Positions 43,020-51,907 of a stretch of DNA of 64,000 nt are shown here, piece after piece (the first letter of the stretch is position 1; each line of letters begins with the position of its first letter). The notes under the pieces are model-generated. The model saw only the letters and a program-made list of their open reading frames with translations, had not been told where the DNA came from and did no database searches. The DNA comes from Terrimonas ferruginea DSM 30193 (GTDB lineage: Bacteria; Bacteroidota; Bacteroidia; Chitinophagales; Chitinophagaceae). The position numbers and the translations under genes were made by a program. The stretch covers positions 62,001 through 126,000 of the forward strand of contig NZ_AUDS01000008.1 of assembly GCF_000425585.1 (NCBI RefSeq), in the 5' to 3' direction.

Positions 43020-44441
43020 TCAGATATTCACCTTCTGCCATTTTCCCTTGCGGAAAAGAATAAAGGCTACGACTGCAACAACCGTCTCTGCAACAGGTAC
43101 GGCAATGAACACGCCGGTTGGGCCCCATGCGAAATGAATGGCCAGGGTATAAGCAAGCGGCACCTGAATCATCCAGAAGCAAACGAGGTTCACCCATGTA
43201 GGCGTCCAGGTGTCTCCGGCTCCGTTAAAAGCATTAATCATTACCATACCGATTCCGTAGAAAATAAAACCGGCACTGAGAATGCGTAATGCCTGCACTC
43301 CCACCCGACGCACCTCGGGATCATTGGTAAACAATCCAACGAACCAGTGGCCGCATGCAAAAAACAGGATCATTACAACGCCCATGAAGATGACATTATA
43401 CAACGTTGTCTTCATTACAGACTCCGATGCACGCTGCGGTTGTTTGGCTCCGAGATTTTGTCCAACTAATGTCGCCGCCGCATTACTCAAACCCCATGCA
43501 GGTAACATAAAAAACATCATCAGCCGGAGTGCCGTCTGGTAACCGGCCGAACCATGATCACCGCCGGTCTCTGCCACCCATTTCGCCAGAAATATCCAGC
43601 TACAGGAAGCAATAACAAACTGAAACACCGCAGGTGCAGACAATTTGATAATGGCACGTATCAGTGAAAAATCAGGTTTCCAATGTTCGAGGCGTACACG
43701 CAGTTGCTGGTTGCCGCGGAACAAATAATAAAGCTGATAAATAACACCGATGCCGCGGCCGACGGCGGTAGCAATGGCCGCACCGGTGAGGCCGAGACTA
43801 CCGAAAGGTCCGTAACCACCCACCAGTACAATACATAAAATGATATTGCATACGTTGGCCACTGCCAGACTTTTCATGGCGATGGCCGCATTGCCTGCAC
43901 CACGGAAAATACCATTGATCAGAAACAGCAACATAATCACAACACTGCTTCCCATCATGATGCGTACGAAGATGGTTCCGTGTGAAACCACGGCAGGTGA
44001 ACCACCCATCAGGCGGAGAATATCGGATGCGAATATCATTCCCACAATGCTTAACGTAACCGTTACTGCAATGGCGATGATCAATACCTGCACACCGGCG
44101 CGTGCGGCCTCTTCGGGCTTCTTCTCGCCTACTCTCCGCGCAACCATGGCAGTGGCTGCCATACTCATTCCTATTGCCAATGAATAAATAACGGTGAGTA
44201 CAGACTCGGTAAGACTAACGGTTTGAATAGCAGCACTGCTCTCTTCGAGGTGACCTACAAAGTAAAGATCAACGAGTGCGAAAACAGATTCCATGGCCAT
44301 CTCCAGCATCATGGGGATAGCCAGCATAAAGATGGCGCTGCGAATACTGACCTGCGTATAATCCAATTCTTCGCCTTTGATAGCGCGGATAATACGATTG
44401 AAAAAAGACACAGGCCGGTCCTTATAAATCGATTGAGACAT
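43020..44441 (-). CDS. MATE-family efflux transporter
   Basis: A 473-residue membrane protein with about twelve hydrophobic helices in two related halves, as in MATE proteins. LAIPMMLEMAMESVFALVDLYFVGHL is the conserved first helix region, and FMLPAWGLSNAAATLVGQNLGAKQPQRA is the matching segment of the second half. It should export organic cations or drugs using a sodium or proton gradient. ATG at 44441 (MSQSIYKDRP) is chosen; the frame extends ten codons to 44471. It is transcribed alone with a long 3' region. Confidence 0.93.
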   Translation of the reverse strand: MSQSIYKDRPVSFFNRIIRAIKGEELDYTQVSIRSAIFMLAIPMMLEMAMESVFALVDLYFVGHLEESSAAIQTVSLTESVLTVIYSLAIGMSMAATAMVARRVGEKKPEEAARAGVQVLIIAIAVTVTLSIVGMIFASDILRLMGGSPAVVSHGTIFVRIMMGSSVVIMLLFLINGIFRGAGNAAIAMKSLAVANVCNIILCIVLVGGYGPFGSLGLTGAAIATAVGRGIGVIYQLYYLFRGNQQLRVRLEHWKPDFSLIRAIIKLSAPAVFQFVIASCSWIFLAKWVAETGGDHGSAGYQTALRLMMFFMLPAWGLSNAAATLVGQNLGAKQPQRASESVMKTTLYNVIFMGVVMILFFACGHWFVGLFTNDPEVRRVGVQALRILSAGFIFYGIGMVMINAFNGAGDTWTPTWVNLVCFWMIQVPLAYTLAIHFAWGPTGVFIAVPVAETVVAVVAFILFRKGKWQKVNI

Positions 44442-45002
44442 AAAATAACATTGTTGAATAAAGAATGGCAAGGGTCACATCGTGCGATGCGCCGTTGTAT
44501 TAAAGAAGCATTAAAAAGGGCAGGTTCTGGTTTATAATGGGGGCGAACCTTAGCAGATCTTCATAAGTGTATACTTGAGGGAAGCGAAGCTAAATTGAAA
44601 CCACGAGCTGTCAAAACAAAATATACCCGGAACCCGGGAATCTCCTACCAGAGGCGGACAAATGCCGACGAGCCGGGTGACGGCATGAGTGGTACAACAA
44701 AATAATTTACAGTGATATATGTCTTTACGCTGCGTATAAAATATTTTGCCGACAACACATAGTCGTGAACCGCTGCACCTGTTTATAAAAAAATTCCCTA
44801 CAAAACAGATAGACAATTGTTTACTATAATATGAAAAGAAAATTTTACTAAAGCATCCCCTTATTATGTTATATCGGAGAAGATATTCACATTTTGGCAA
44901 GGTTGGCAACGTTATTGTTTTATGGTGTCAGAAGCTTGCAATCACGGTTACCGTGAAGTATCAGCATCGTAATTATTTGTTTTATTTATAAATTCTATGA
45001 TC
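44442..45002. other. Intergenic region with regulatory-type dyads
   Basis: A 560-bp gap between the divergent MATE and small secreted protein genes. TCACGGT/ACCGTGA at 44942-44948 and 44950-44956 is a perfect dyad about 50 bp before the small gene. ATGCCG/CGGCAT (44662-44667, 44681-44686) inside TACCA/TGGTA could be a hairpin. A 119-codon frame on the minus strand (44550-44909) lacks protein-like features. Confidence 0.45.
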
Positions 45003-45179
45003 ATGAAAAAAGTATTTTTTGCATGCGCCATAGCTGTATCAGCTATCGCATTTGCTACCACAAACAGTGGTGCCATCAAGAGTGAAAAGTTCAATCAAAC
45101 ATACCAGGATACGGTTCCTAAAGACACAACCGTTCCCGATACTACTAAGACTCCGCCAAGCGTATTCTTTCAGCAGTAA
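45003..45179 (+). CDS. Small secreted peptide, unknown function
   Basis: A 58-residue protein with signal peptide (about 1-19, FFACAIAVSAIAFA) and a short mature part rich in Thr, Asp and Pro (DTVPKDTTVPDTTKTPPS). Repeated DTT/DTV units are visible. I do not recognise a family. The frame can be extended by two codons to 44997. It is followed by a strong terminator, which supports a real transcript. Confidence 0.55.
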   Translation: MKKVFFACAIAVSAIAFATTNSGAIKSEKFNQTYQDTVPKDTTVPDTTKTPPSVFFQQ

Positions 45180-45213
45180 CGGAAGCCTGGTAAGGTTTAC
45201 CCTAAGCAAAGTG

Positions 45214-45242
45214 TAAAGCCGCTCCCATGGAGCGGCTTTATT
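45214..45242. terminator. Terminator between small secreted gene and jetD
   Basis: TAAAGCCGCTCC and GGAGCGGCTTTA form a perfect 12-bp stem with a 3-nt loop and A/T runs on both sides. It can end the small gene on the plus strand and the jet operon on the minus strand. Confidence 0.85.
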
Positions 45243-45298
45243 AATATGTAAATGTGGAAATGTGCCCGCCTGCGGCGGGGCCATGCGTAAATGAGGTG
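45243..45298. repeat. AATGTGNA-type repeats with a GC-rich hairpin, downstream of jetD
   Basis: Units around AAATGTGG and AAATGTG at 45244-45264 abut the hairpin CCCGCC/GGCGGG (45265-45279). The same octamer type, in opposite orientation, is found upstream of jetD at 46164-46200. Confidence 0.7.
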
Positions 45299-45302
45299 TG
45301 GT

Positions 45303-46166
45303 TCATCCCGACACATCCTTCTCCTTCAGATATATTTCTTGTTCTATTACCTTCCTATTTTTCAATAACAACTCATATAGTCTGATCGCATCATCATCTT
45401 TAACATCTTCTAATTTCTTTCTTAGGTGAAATTGTTCATTATACAATTTCGTGCTGCCGTCTTTCAGTTTTTCACCGAGATTTCCTGGGATTAATAATGA
45501 AGCCCGGACTCCGAGTTTGGCTTTGTATTCATCGAGATAAATATTCATACCAGCCCAATCAAAATCACCGAAATGTATGTATGGATTTTGATGACGGCTG
45601 ATCCACGTAACCAGGTCTCCGGAATAGGGATAGCGACAAACAAACAATGCTTCTTTAATATTCAGTTCGTCCGGCAGTCGCCGGGGGTAACGAAATACTT
45701 CTCCGTTCTCCACTCCGACAATCTTAATGCCTGAAGGGATTTCGAAGCCTGTCCAGTCGTATATATGAATGAACGTCCCTTCCTGCGGAGGCAGCACAAG
45801 CAATCGTCCATTTAGTTTCGCTTCTATTGGCTTAATTGAATTGACCAGAAATCCTTCGAACGTTCTCTTGCGTGTGAGTTTTGAATTGGTTGCCACGGCC
45901 ACGGCATCAGCGCGTAATGGTCCGGGTTGCTCCAGCTCGTCGACGTACTTGTCAAGATCCGGAATGCCCTTTTTATTCCGCAGATAATTGATAACGGCGT
46001 CTTTGTTGTGCGCGTAAAGAGCCTTTCTTGTCCTTCCGACCTGCACAATAGTTACCACCTGCTCTTCCATCAATTCACGAAAAATAGCCTGCGACAATTC
46101 CGATAACGGAACCGGTTTATCGGAAGATAACAGGTCCCTTAATTTCCTCGCTGCTGCTAAAGTCAT
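45303..46166 (-). CDS. jetD: Wadjet JetD-like Toprim nuclease subunit
   Basis: A 287-residue protein, shorter than usual for JetD. The N-terminal part is helical and winged-helix-like; the C-terminal part is a Toprim domain of the DUF2220/topoisomerase VI type. The metal-binding residues are visible: E153 in VGVENGEVF and the D201/D203 pair in HFGDFDWAGMNIY. In Wadjet systems JetD cleaves plasmid DNA after the SMC complex has extruded a loop. The frame begins at GTG 46172, but ATG at 46166 is the likely start; it lies inside an octamer repeat array. It is the last gene of the jet operon. Confidence 0.85.
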   Translation of the reverse strand: MTLAAARKLRDLLSSDKPVPLSELSQAIFRELMEEQVVTIVQVGRTRKALYAHNKDAVINYLRNKKGIPDLDKYVDELEQPGPLRADAVAVATNSKLTRKRTFEGFLVNSIKPIEAKLNGRLLVLPPQEGTFIHIYDWTGFEIPSGIKIVGVENGEVFRYPRRLPDELNIKEALFVCRYPYSGDLVTWISRHQNPYIHFGDFDWAGMNIYLDEYKAKLGVRASLLIPGNLGEKLKDGSTKLYNEQFHLRKKLEDVKDDDAIRLYELLLKNRKVIEQEIYLKEKDVSG

Positions 46167-46200
46167 TTCCACATTTTCACATTTACATATTTACACATTC
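46164..46200. repeat. Octamer array between jetC and jetD
   Basis: On the minus strand the array reads AATGTGTA, AATATGTA, AATGTGAA, AATGTGGA, AATG. It fills the 36 bp between the jetC stop (46203) and the jetD start, and its last ATG is the probable start codon of jetD. Confidence 0.9.
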
Positions 46201-46202
46201 TG

Positions 46203-49200
46203 TCATGCTTCCTGCAAAGCAATATGCGTGATGATCCGCTTGATGCGCGTGTTACGCTTCGCGTCTTTTTCCAGCTTGTAAATATGACGGTAGTTCAACG
46301 CATTCGTTTCTGTAGGCGAACCATTGATCAGCAGGATATTCCTGTCGTTGGCAAACTGCAGGATGCCCTTGATGTTATTCGGGTGAAGTTTGCCGATTTC
46401 ATCCATCATACAATGTAACCGGAACTCGCGGAAGCGTTTGCTGGCGCCTTCTTTGAACACGTTCAGCAACATGATGTTGATCATGGCTTTTACCAGTACG
46501 TCCGTTCCTTCCGATCCTACATTCGACAGCTTTTCCACCCAGCCGGTATCGTTCTGGTTTTCTTCAATACGGAATTTCAATTCAAATGAATCAGACAATG
46601 ATACCGTGTCTTTTCTGTACTCGCTGATGGCCTTGCTTAACTGACGAAGCAATTCAACGGCTTTCTTGTTTTTGCTTACCTGATCTACTGAAGAAAACAG
46701 GTTGAGGCCGCCGATATCAAATGCATTTTCATCATTGTATTTTTTGATCTGCAACAACAACTGCACTACCTTATTCGCACTATCGTCGATACGCAGTTCG
46801 ATTTTCCGGATGGCGCCCACAAAGTTTTTGTTATCGAAGTCTTTGTTAATGTTGGTGATCACCTTCTGGATATCGCCGGTCTTCGACATCAGGTCGCCGG
46901 TTTCTTTTCCTACCAGCCTGATCACATTCGCAAAGCGTTCATTGACCCGCTTTTCAAATTCTTCGATCTTACTGTTATTCACAAATTCGTTGAGGTCCTC
47001 CGCGAATTGCTGATAACTGTGTTTATCCGTAAGGCTTTCCGGGAAGGCAAAGATGTTGGCTGCTGAAAAGTTACCCAGGAATTTGTTCGCCGCTTCCTTC
47101 AGGTCATCGAGACGTTTGATCGCTGTATAATAACAGCGGTTCATATCGTCGATGAGCGTTTTTGTAGACTTATCGTTTTTATAGATTTCTTTTTCTTCGG
47201 TATAAGCAGCCGGCAGACTCAGGTAAGCTTCGGTTTGCTGGAAACGGACGAATGCACGGGCATCGTCTTCAGCCTGCCGGAGCTGATCCTGCAGTTGTTG
47301 CTGACGCAGATCCGTTTCATTCATCTCCGCATAGATTTTTTCTTTCTGCACCTTATACTTCTCCTGCTCGAGTTCATATTGCTTTTCGAGTTGTCCCTTT
47401 TGTGTTTTGTAACTGTCGGACTTATCGATAAGCTCTTTTTTATCTTTTTTATACTCGGCCACCAGGTCGCGGCGGTCGTCGATAAATTTCAGTTCTTCTT
47501 TTATCTGACGAATTCTTTCCGTGATTGCATCCAGCCGGCTGGTGTCGGCGCCTTTGCCGGCGAGCTCTTCCTGTTGCCGGTTTTGTAACTCCTGGCGTTG
47601 TTGCTGAAGGTTGTTCCGGAAGACCTTGATTTCTTCGTTCAGTTGCTGTGTTTGCTGTGTAAGCAAATGATCGACTGCCGCTACTTTTTTAGTGTGTTCG
47701 CGTTCGCGTGCTTTCAATTGACGAACGAGCTCTTCTTCCGTGTTTTGCAAGGCCTGTTGAGCCTGCACCAATCCTTCACTTGCAGCGCCTATGGCCGCAT
47801 CCGCCTGTGCCAGTGCCTCACGGCGGGCTTCCAGGGCCTTTACTTCCCAATCTTTTTGCTGCAGTCTCGCCTGCGTCAATTGAATGGTATCCTGCTCCTG
47901 CTTGTATTGTTTTTCCAATAATCCGTCTTTCGTATCTTTCAGCAACGGCTGATATTTCTTGCGCAGTTTCTCCAGTTGCTGGTTCTGCTGTGCTTGCAGT
48001 CCCTGCAATTGTTTCTGTTCATCCTCCATCAATTGTTGCAGTTGTTTGATGTCGGATTTATAAGCAGCAAGCGTTTTTACCTGTACCGGCAGGTCGGACA
48101 AGCTGAGTTTTATACCGAAAAGGTTGTCGCCCGTTTTGGCCACCTCTGGTTGCAATTCGGTATCGAACAATACGTCTTCGTGAAGAAGGCGGCCGATAGT
48201 ATCTTCCCAGCCTGCCTTGTTTTTGTTGAGCCAGCCGTACAGCGATTGCTCGCTGCTTTCGAGTTTGGCATTGATTGCATCAATTTGTTTCTGACGCGCC
48301 GCAATGGCATCCTGTAATTTTTCCTGCTGACGTTCTGTTGCCTGGCGAACGGATGTTTCATCCAGCTCCCATTGTTTTTGTAATGTTTCTGCCTTGTTCT
48401 TCAGGTGTTCCAGTTCATGCGTGTTCTGCTGAATAGCAAGCTCGTAGGCGGCCACCGTGCCCCGTGCTTCATCCTGTTCTGCTTCAAAGAAGCGCTGGTG
48501 TGTGATCGTGGCTTTCCGGAGTTTTTCCTGTTGGAGATTGGCCTGCTGCTGTTCTACCGATTGACGGCCGGTTTCGATCGCCTGGTCGTGCTGCTGTCTT
48601 GTGTCAGCAATGATTTTTTCCAGCCAAACGCGCGCTGTTTCTTTTTCATTTGCCGCTTGTTCGCGCAGCGCTATTTGTTCTTCTTTTTTATCCTGCTCAA
48701 ATGCACGCTCCGATTGTTCGATGGATTGCAAAAGGCTTTCAAATTTCTGGGTTACTTCGGAGAATTGCGTGGTTAGCAGGCTTCTTTCCTTGTCGAGGCG
48801 CGCTTGTTCGGTGTCAAGATCGCGGCGTTTCGCCACGCGTTCCATTATCTGGTCTATTTGCTGACGGCTGTAATAGTCCGCTTTCTCTTTTGCTTTTTTG
48901 ATATCACTTTCCAGTACGCTTACCTCGCCTTTGATCTTGTCAGCTTTGTTGTGGAAGCGTTGCTCCGCTCCTTCTGCTTTGTCGCGCAGGGCGGCTTTTT
49001 CTGCTTCCCCTTTTTCGCGTTTATCCACCAGTTTGGGAATGCTGCGTTGGATCTGTGCCGCAGTCCACGCAAGCTGTAAGGCAAAAGAATTCTTTTCGCT
49101 TTCCAGGTGACGGATAGCGAGGTGATTTTTTACTACGTTCTCCGCCTGCCGCTGGATCGCGGGTTGTTTATACAGGTGAATGTCATTCAGTTGCTGCTCG

Positions 49201-49859
49201 AAGCTCTTGAGGTGATGCATGTAACTCTGCAGATCGATCGTGATGTCTTCTTCGTTGAGCGACATGATCATCGTCTGTTTGATGAACTCTGCTTCCAGCT
49301 TGCTGTTGAGGAATACGTTCTGAATGGTACGCGGAATATTCTGGTACTGCTTGCTCTGCAGCAAGGCATATTTTACAAATTCCTTTTTCCCTACTTCATT
49401 GTTCCCGTAAAGAATATCGCGGTATTCTTCGTAACGGTCGATCTTGCGGGTATGATCAATGCCGCGTGCGTCGAGAATATGGCGGTTGTCTTCCCATTTT
49501 TCAAATGCCCGTCCGTCTTCGGCCACAAAAATATCGCGGTCATAGGCGCCGTCGAAGAAACGGAAACATACTTTGCCCTGGCTCTTGAAGGCGACGATAC
49601 AGAATGGTCCGCCTTCGCGCATTACTTCATAGATCAGGAATGAATTCTGAAAAGGGAAATAATATTCGGCAAAACTTTTCTTCTCACGGGAGATGCCGAG
49701 TTTGAGGGTGTCTGCATTATAGAAAAACAGCACGGCGCGGAGCAACGTGCTCTTTCCGACGCCTTGTGTACCGATCAGGTGAACGTTGCCGTCGACCATT
49801 ACCTCTGCGTAACGGATGGTGGCACTGTTGATGAATACGATCTTATTCAGGTATCTCAT
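46203..49859 (-). CDS. jetC: Wadjet JetC-like SMC ATPase (MukB/MksB type)
   Basis: A 1218-residue SMC-type ATPase. The Walker A motif is GTQGVGKST (residues 30-38). A long coiled coil runs from about 260 to 1000, interrupted by a hinge-like region, and the C-terminal head has the signature-like NVGSEGTDVLVKAM and the Walker B LHCMMDEIGKL (D1153, E1154). The MukB-like head at both ends and coiled coil fit the loop-extruding motor of Wadjet systems. It overlaps the 3' end of jetB by 17 bp, indicating translational coupling. Confidence 0.9.
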   Translation of the reverse strand: MRYLNKIVFINSATIRYAEVMVDGNVHLIGTQGVGKSTLLRAVLFFYNADTLKLGISREKKSFAEYYFPFQNSFLIYEVMREGGPFCIVAFKSQGKVCFRFFDGAYDRDIFVAEDGRAFEKWEDNRHILDARGIDHTRKIDRYEEYRDILYGNNEVGKKEFVKYALLQSKQYQNIPRTIQNVFLNSKLEAEFIKQTMIMSLNEEDITIDLQSYMHHLKSFEQQLNDIHLYKQPAIQRQAENVVKNHLAIRHLESEKNSFALQLAWTAAQIQRSIPKLVDKREKGEAEKAALRDKAEGAEQRFHNKADKIKGEVSVLESDIKKAKEKADYYSRQQIDQIMERVAKRRDLDTEQARLDKERSLLTTQFSEVTQKFESLLQSIEQSERAFEQDKKEEQIALREQAANEKETARVWLEKIIADTRQQHDQAIETGRQSVEQQQANLQQEKLRKATITHQRFFEAEQDEARGTVAAYELAIQQNTHELEHLKNKAETLQKQWELDETSVRQATERQQEKLQDAIAARQKQIDAINAKLESSEQSLYGWLNKNKAGWEDTIGRLLHEDVLFDTELQPEVAKTGDNLFGIKLSLSDLPVQVKTLAAYKSDIKQLQQLMEDEQKQLQGLQAQQNQQLEKLRKKYQPLLKDTKDGLLEKQYKQEQDTIQLTQARLQQKDWEVKALEARREALAQADAAIGAASEGLVQAQQALQNTEEELVRQLKAREREHTKKVAAVDHLLTQQTQQLNEEIKVFRNNLQQQRQELQNRQQEELAGKGADTSRLDAITERIRQIKEELKFIDDRRDLVAEYKKDKKELIDKSDSYKTQKGQLEKQYELEQEKYKVQKEKIYAEMNETDLRQQQLQDQLRQAEDDARAFVRFQQTEAYLSLPAAYTEEKEIYKNDKSTKTLIDDMNRCYYTAIKRLDDLKEAANKFLGNFSAANIFAFPESLTDKHSYQQFAEDLNEFVNNSKIEEFEKRVNERFANVIRLVGKETGDLMSKTGDIQKVITNINKDFDNKNFVGAIRKIELRIDDSANKVVQLLLQIKKYNDENAFDIGGLNLFSSVDQVSKNKKAVELLRQLSKAISEYRKDTVSLSDSFELKFRIEENQNDTGWVEKLSNVGSEGTDVLVKAMINIMLLNVFKEGASKRFREFRLHCMMDEIGKLHPNNIKGILQFANDRNILLINGSPTETNALNYRHIYKLEKDAKRNTRIKRIITHIALQEA

Positions 49860-50415
49860 GTACGATCTCCTCTTGTATTTGGATACTGACGATTAGTTGT
49901 TTGATGTAATTGAACGAGGTGAGCACTTTGTATTGCATGGTGATCTCGTTCTCCAGTTCTGCATAACCCGGCGCTACCAGTTGCTTTTCCACGAGCGTGC
50001 TGATGCGGTCGGAATAACTTCCGTCGCCGGTGAGCCTTTTCATGATCTCCAGTTTGTCTTTCAGGCTGGCATCGATTTTTACCTGTACCATGATATCGGA
50101 AGGGGTAAAACGAAAGCCCGGGGCAAAACCGTTATTGAAAGCCGTGAAGAAATCCACTACGTCGATCCAGCGGTAGGCCTGTTCGATTTTGTTTTCCAGC
50201 GTTGCACGCGCTTCGGTGCGCGAGAAATAAAAATATTCATCGCCTTTCTCCAATACAAAACCAATGGCCATGAAATAATGATACAGGTCGTCGAAATTTT
50301 CTTCAATGACCGTATACAGCTTGCGGCTGCTGTCTTCCACACTGTTGCTGCAGATAAACTTTCCCTTGCTGAGCCATTCAAAAATATCGGCAGTATGACG
50401 GTTGGGTATGTTCAT
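49843..50415 (-). CDS. jetB: Wadjet JetB-like KITE subunit (MukE/MksE type)
   Basis: A 190-residue protein with two predicted winged-helix segments: ADIFEWLSKGKFICSN and a later YSDRISTLVEKQLV. GDEYFYFSRTEARATLENKIEQAYRW is the central part. Size, place between the kleisin and SMC genes and the DUF4194-like/MukE-like pattern support the KITE role, bridging kleisin and DNA. It starts 26 bp after the jetA stop. The assignment rests on gene order as much as on sequence. Confidence 0.82.
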   Translation of the reverse strand: MNIPNRHTADIFEWLSKGKFICSNSVEDSSRKLYTVIEENFDDLYHYFMAIGFVLEKGDEYFYFSRTEARATLENKIEQAYRWIDVVDFFTAFNNGFAPGFRFTPSDIMVQVKIDASLKDKLEIMKRLTGDGSYSDRISTLVEKQLVAPGYAELENEITMQYKVLTSFNYIKQLIVSIQIQEEIVHEIPE

Positions 50416-50441
50416 GATGCGTTTTTGATAAAAAATAAAAA

Positions 50442-51629
50442 TTACCGGGGCAGTACGACTGCGTACTCAACAGTACCATCGTCCTGGTAAGCTTCCTTGA
50501 TCACAAAATCCTGTTCGTACATCGATACCATCTGGCAGAAGATGGTGATCTTTTCTTCATAGCTTACTTCCCGCGGATAATTGTATTGCATGATATAGTT
50601 ATAGAGATGGCGTCCCGATGCGGTGAATCCGTTGCGGATCTCTTCGAGGTCGATGTAAATTTCCTCTTCCGTTTGGGGCAGCAGGTCGTCGCTGGCAATG
50701 CTTTCTGCCACGGCCATGGAAGGGCGTTTGGCTTGTTTTAGTTTGTCCGCCACCTTGCGCACCGACTGGTTGCCCTCATCGGTGTGCAGCAGATCGAGTG
50801 AAAGTTTGAGCGGATAAGCAGGTCTTGATTCAAAGACCACATCGTTTTTCTGCTGCATCAGTTCGGCCAGGTTGGTCTTGGCTTTGAGTTCGAACTGATC
50901 TTTCAGGTACTTCACCTGTTTGATTTTTTCCTGTACGCGGCTATGATATTTAACCTGGTTCAGGTATTCGATCACCTGCTTCTGCGTTTCGATAAGGTTG
51001 TGGCGGCTTTCGGTCAACTGGCCGCGCAGCAATCCGACTACCTGTTTCAGTTCTTCGTCCATCGCCGTGGTGAAGAAGGTGAGTTCTTCATCGGTGATGA
51101 GGTGATCGGTTTGTTCGATGAGGTTATAAACGGCACGTCGTTTTTCATCGAGCGATTCCAGTTTGGCGATCTTAATGCCGTAATTCGGTTCTGTTTTGAA
51201 GGTGTTCTCGATATTCCGGTTAAGATCGATCACATTGCGCAGTGTGATACGCCCGATCTTGCGGAGCGCTCCTTTGACCTGTTTGAGATAGGAATAGCGG
51301 CGGTGTTCGTTATTTTCCTGCAGGTAATAAACGATGTGTTGTTTAACCTGCTGAATATTTTCGTTAATATAAGAGGTATTGATCTCTTCGTTGACCTCGA
51401 GTACCTGTTCAAAAAATTGTTGAAACTGATCGTCGATTTCCACGTAGGGACCGTTGCGCCGCAGCAATTGTTTATTGATGAGTATCTCCAGCTTGTCCTC
51501 GCCCATGATCTCGGCGGCGTCATCATATTTGAAAGCAAAAGACTTTCGCTTCTCAAACATTTCCACCAGCAGATCCCGCGCCCAGTAAAGGGTGTTCACC
51601 AGTTCTTTAAGCGAAAGAAGGTACGACAT
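50442..51629 (-). CDS. jetA: Wadjet JetA-like kleisin subunit (MukF/MksF type)
   Basis: A 395-residue protein rich in helices. An N-terminal winged-helix-like part (about 1-90), a coiled-coil middle (about 90-300) and a C-terminal part with a further helix-rich winged-helix-like segment agree with kleisin proteins of the MukF/MksF/JetA type. It should link the heads of the JetC dimer. It is the first gene of the operon; the hsp20 gene starts 278 bp away in the other direction. Confidence 0.82.
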   Translation of the reverse strand: MSYLLSLKELVNTLYWARDLLVEMFEKRKSFAFKYDDAAEIMGEDKLEILINKQLLRRNGPYVEIDDQFQQFFEQVLEVNEEINTSYINENIQQVKQHIVYYLQENNEHRRYSYLKQVKGALRKIGRITLRNVIDLNRNIENTFKTEPNYGIKIAKLESLDEKRRAVYNLIEQTDHLITDEELTFFTTAMDEELKQVVGLLRGQLTESRHNLIETQKQVIEYLNQVKYHSRVQEKIKQVKYLKDQFELKAKTNLAELMQQKNDVVFESRPAYPLKLSLDLLHTDEGNQSVRKVADKLKQAKRPSMAVAESIASDDLLPQTEEEIYIDLEEIRNGFTASGRHLYNYIMQYNYPREVSYEEKITIFCQMVSMYEQDFVIKEAYQDDGTVEYAVVLPR

Positions 51630-51848
51630 TGGTTCGTCGGCAATTGTTTTAAAAAGATGGATGCAGCCTGCAATAGCAGGGGAGCGAAAATAAGGGTTTT
51701 AGGGCTGAATCCGGCGGTGGTTTTTCCCCGAAAAAGAAAGCATTAATTTGTTGTATATCAGATGTTTAAACCCTATTAAAGTGAATTTTTTGCAGGAAAA
51801 ACTGCAAAACTGACAAGGAAAAGGACGGATTTTCAGTTTTGTGGCCAC

Positions 51849-51864
51849 TGGTACAGCTTTCGCT
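51849..51864 (+). promoter_or_regulatory. Possible sigma-54 promoter upstream of hsp20
   Basis: TGGTACAGCTTTCGCT resembles the -24/-12 consensus TGGCACRNNNNTTGCW, with the essential GG (51850-51851) and GC (51862-51863) exactly 10 nt apart. It lies 43 bp before the hsp20 ATG. An rpoN gene is in the same window. Two positions differ from the consensus, so this is a candidate only. Confidence 0.35.
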
Positions 51865-51895
51865 GTTTTCTGGTTGATTGTAAAAAAATAAAAAC

Positions 51896-51902
51896 AAGGA
51901 GG
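51896..51902 (+). promoter_or_regulatory. Strong Shine-Dalgarno sequence of hsp20
   Basis: AAGGAGG lies 5 nt before the ATG at 51908. Few other genes in the window have an extended Shine-Dalgarno, as is usual for Bacteroidota, so this gene may be translated unusually well. Confidence 0.75.
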
Positions 51903-51907
51903 TTGTT

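Noticed and set aside
44550-44909. 119-codon frame on the minus strand
   Set aside because: Cys/Phe-rich and irregular composition, no signal or domain, no start context; it crosses an AT-rich regulatory region.
47235-48317. Several plus-strand frames opposite jetC
   Set aside because: Leu/Phe-rich complements of the coiled-coil coding sequence; no starts or domains.
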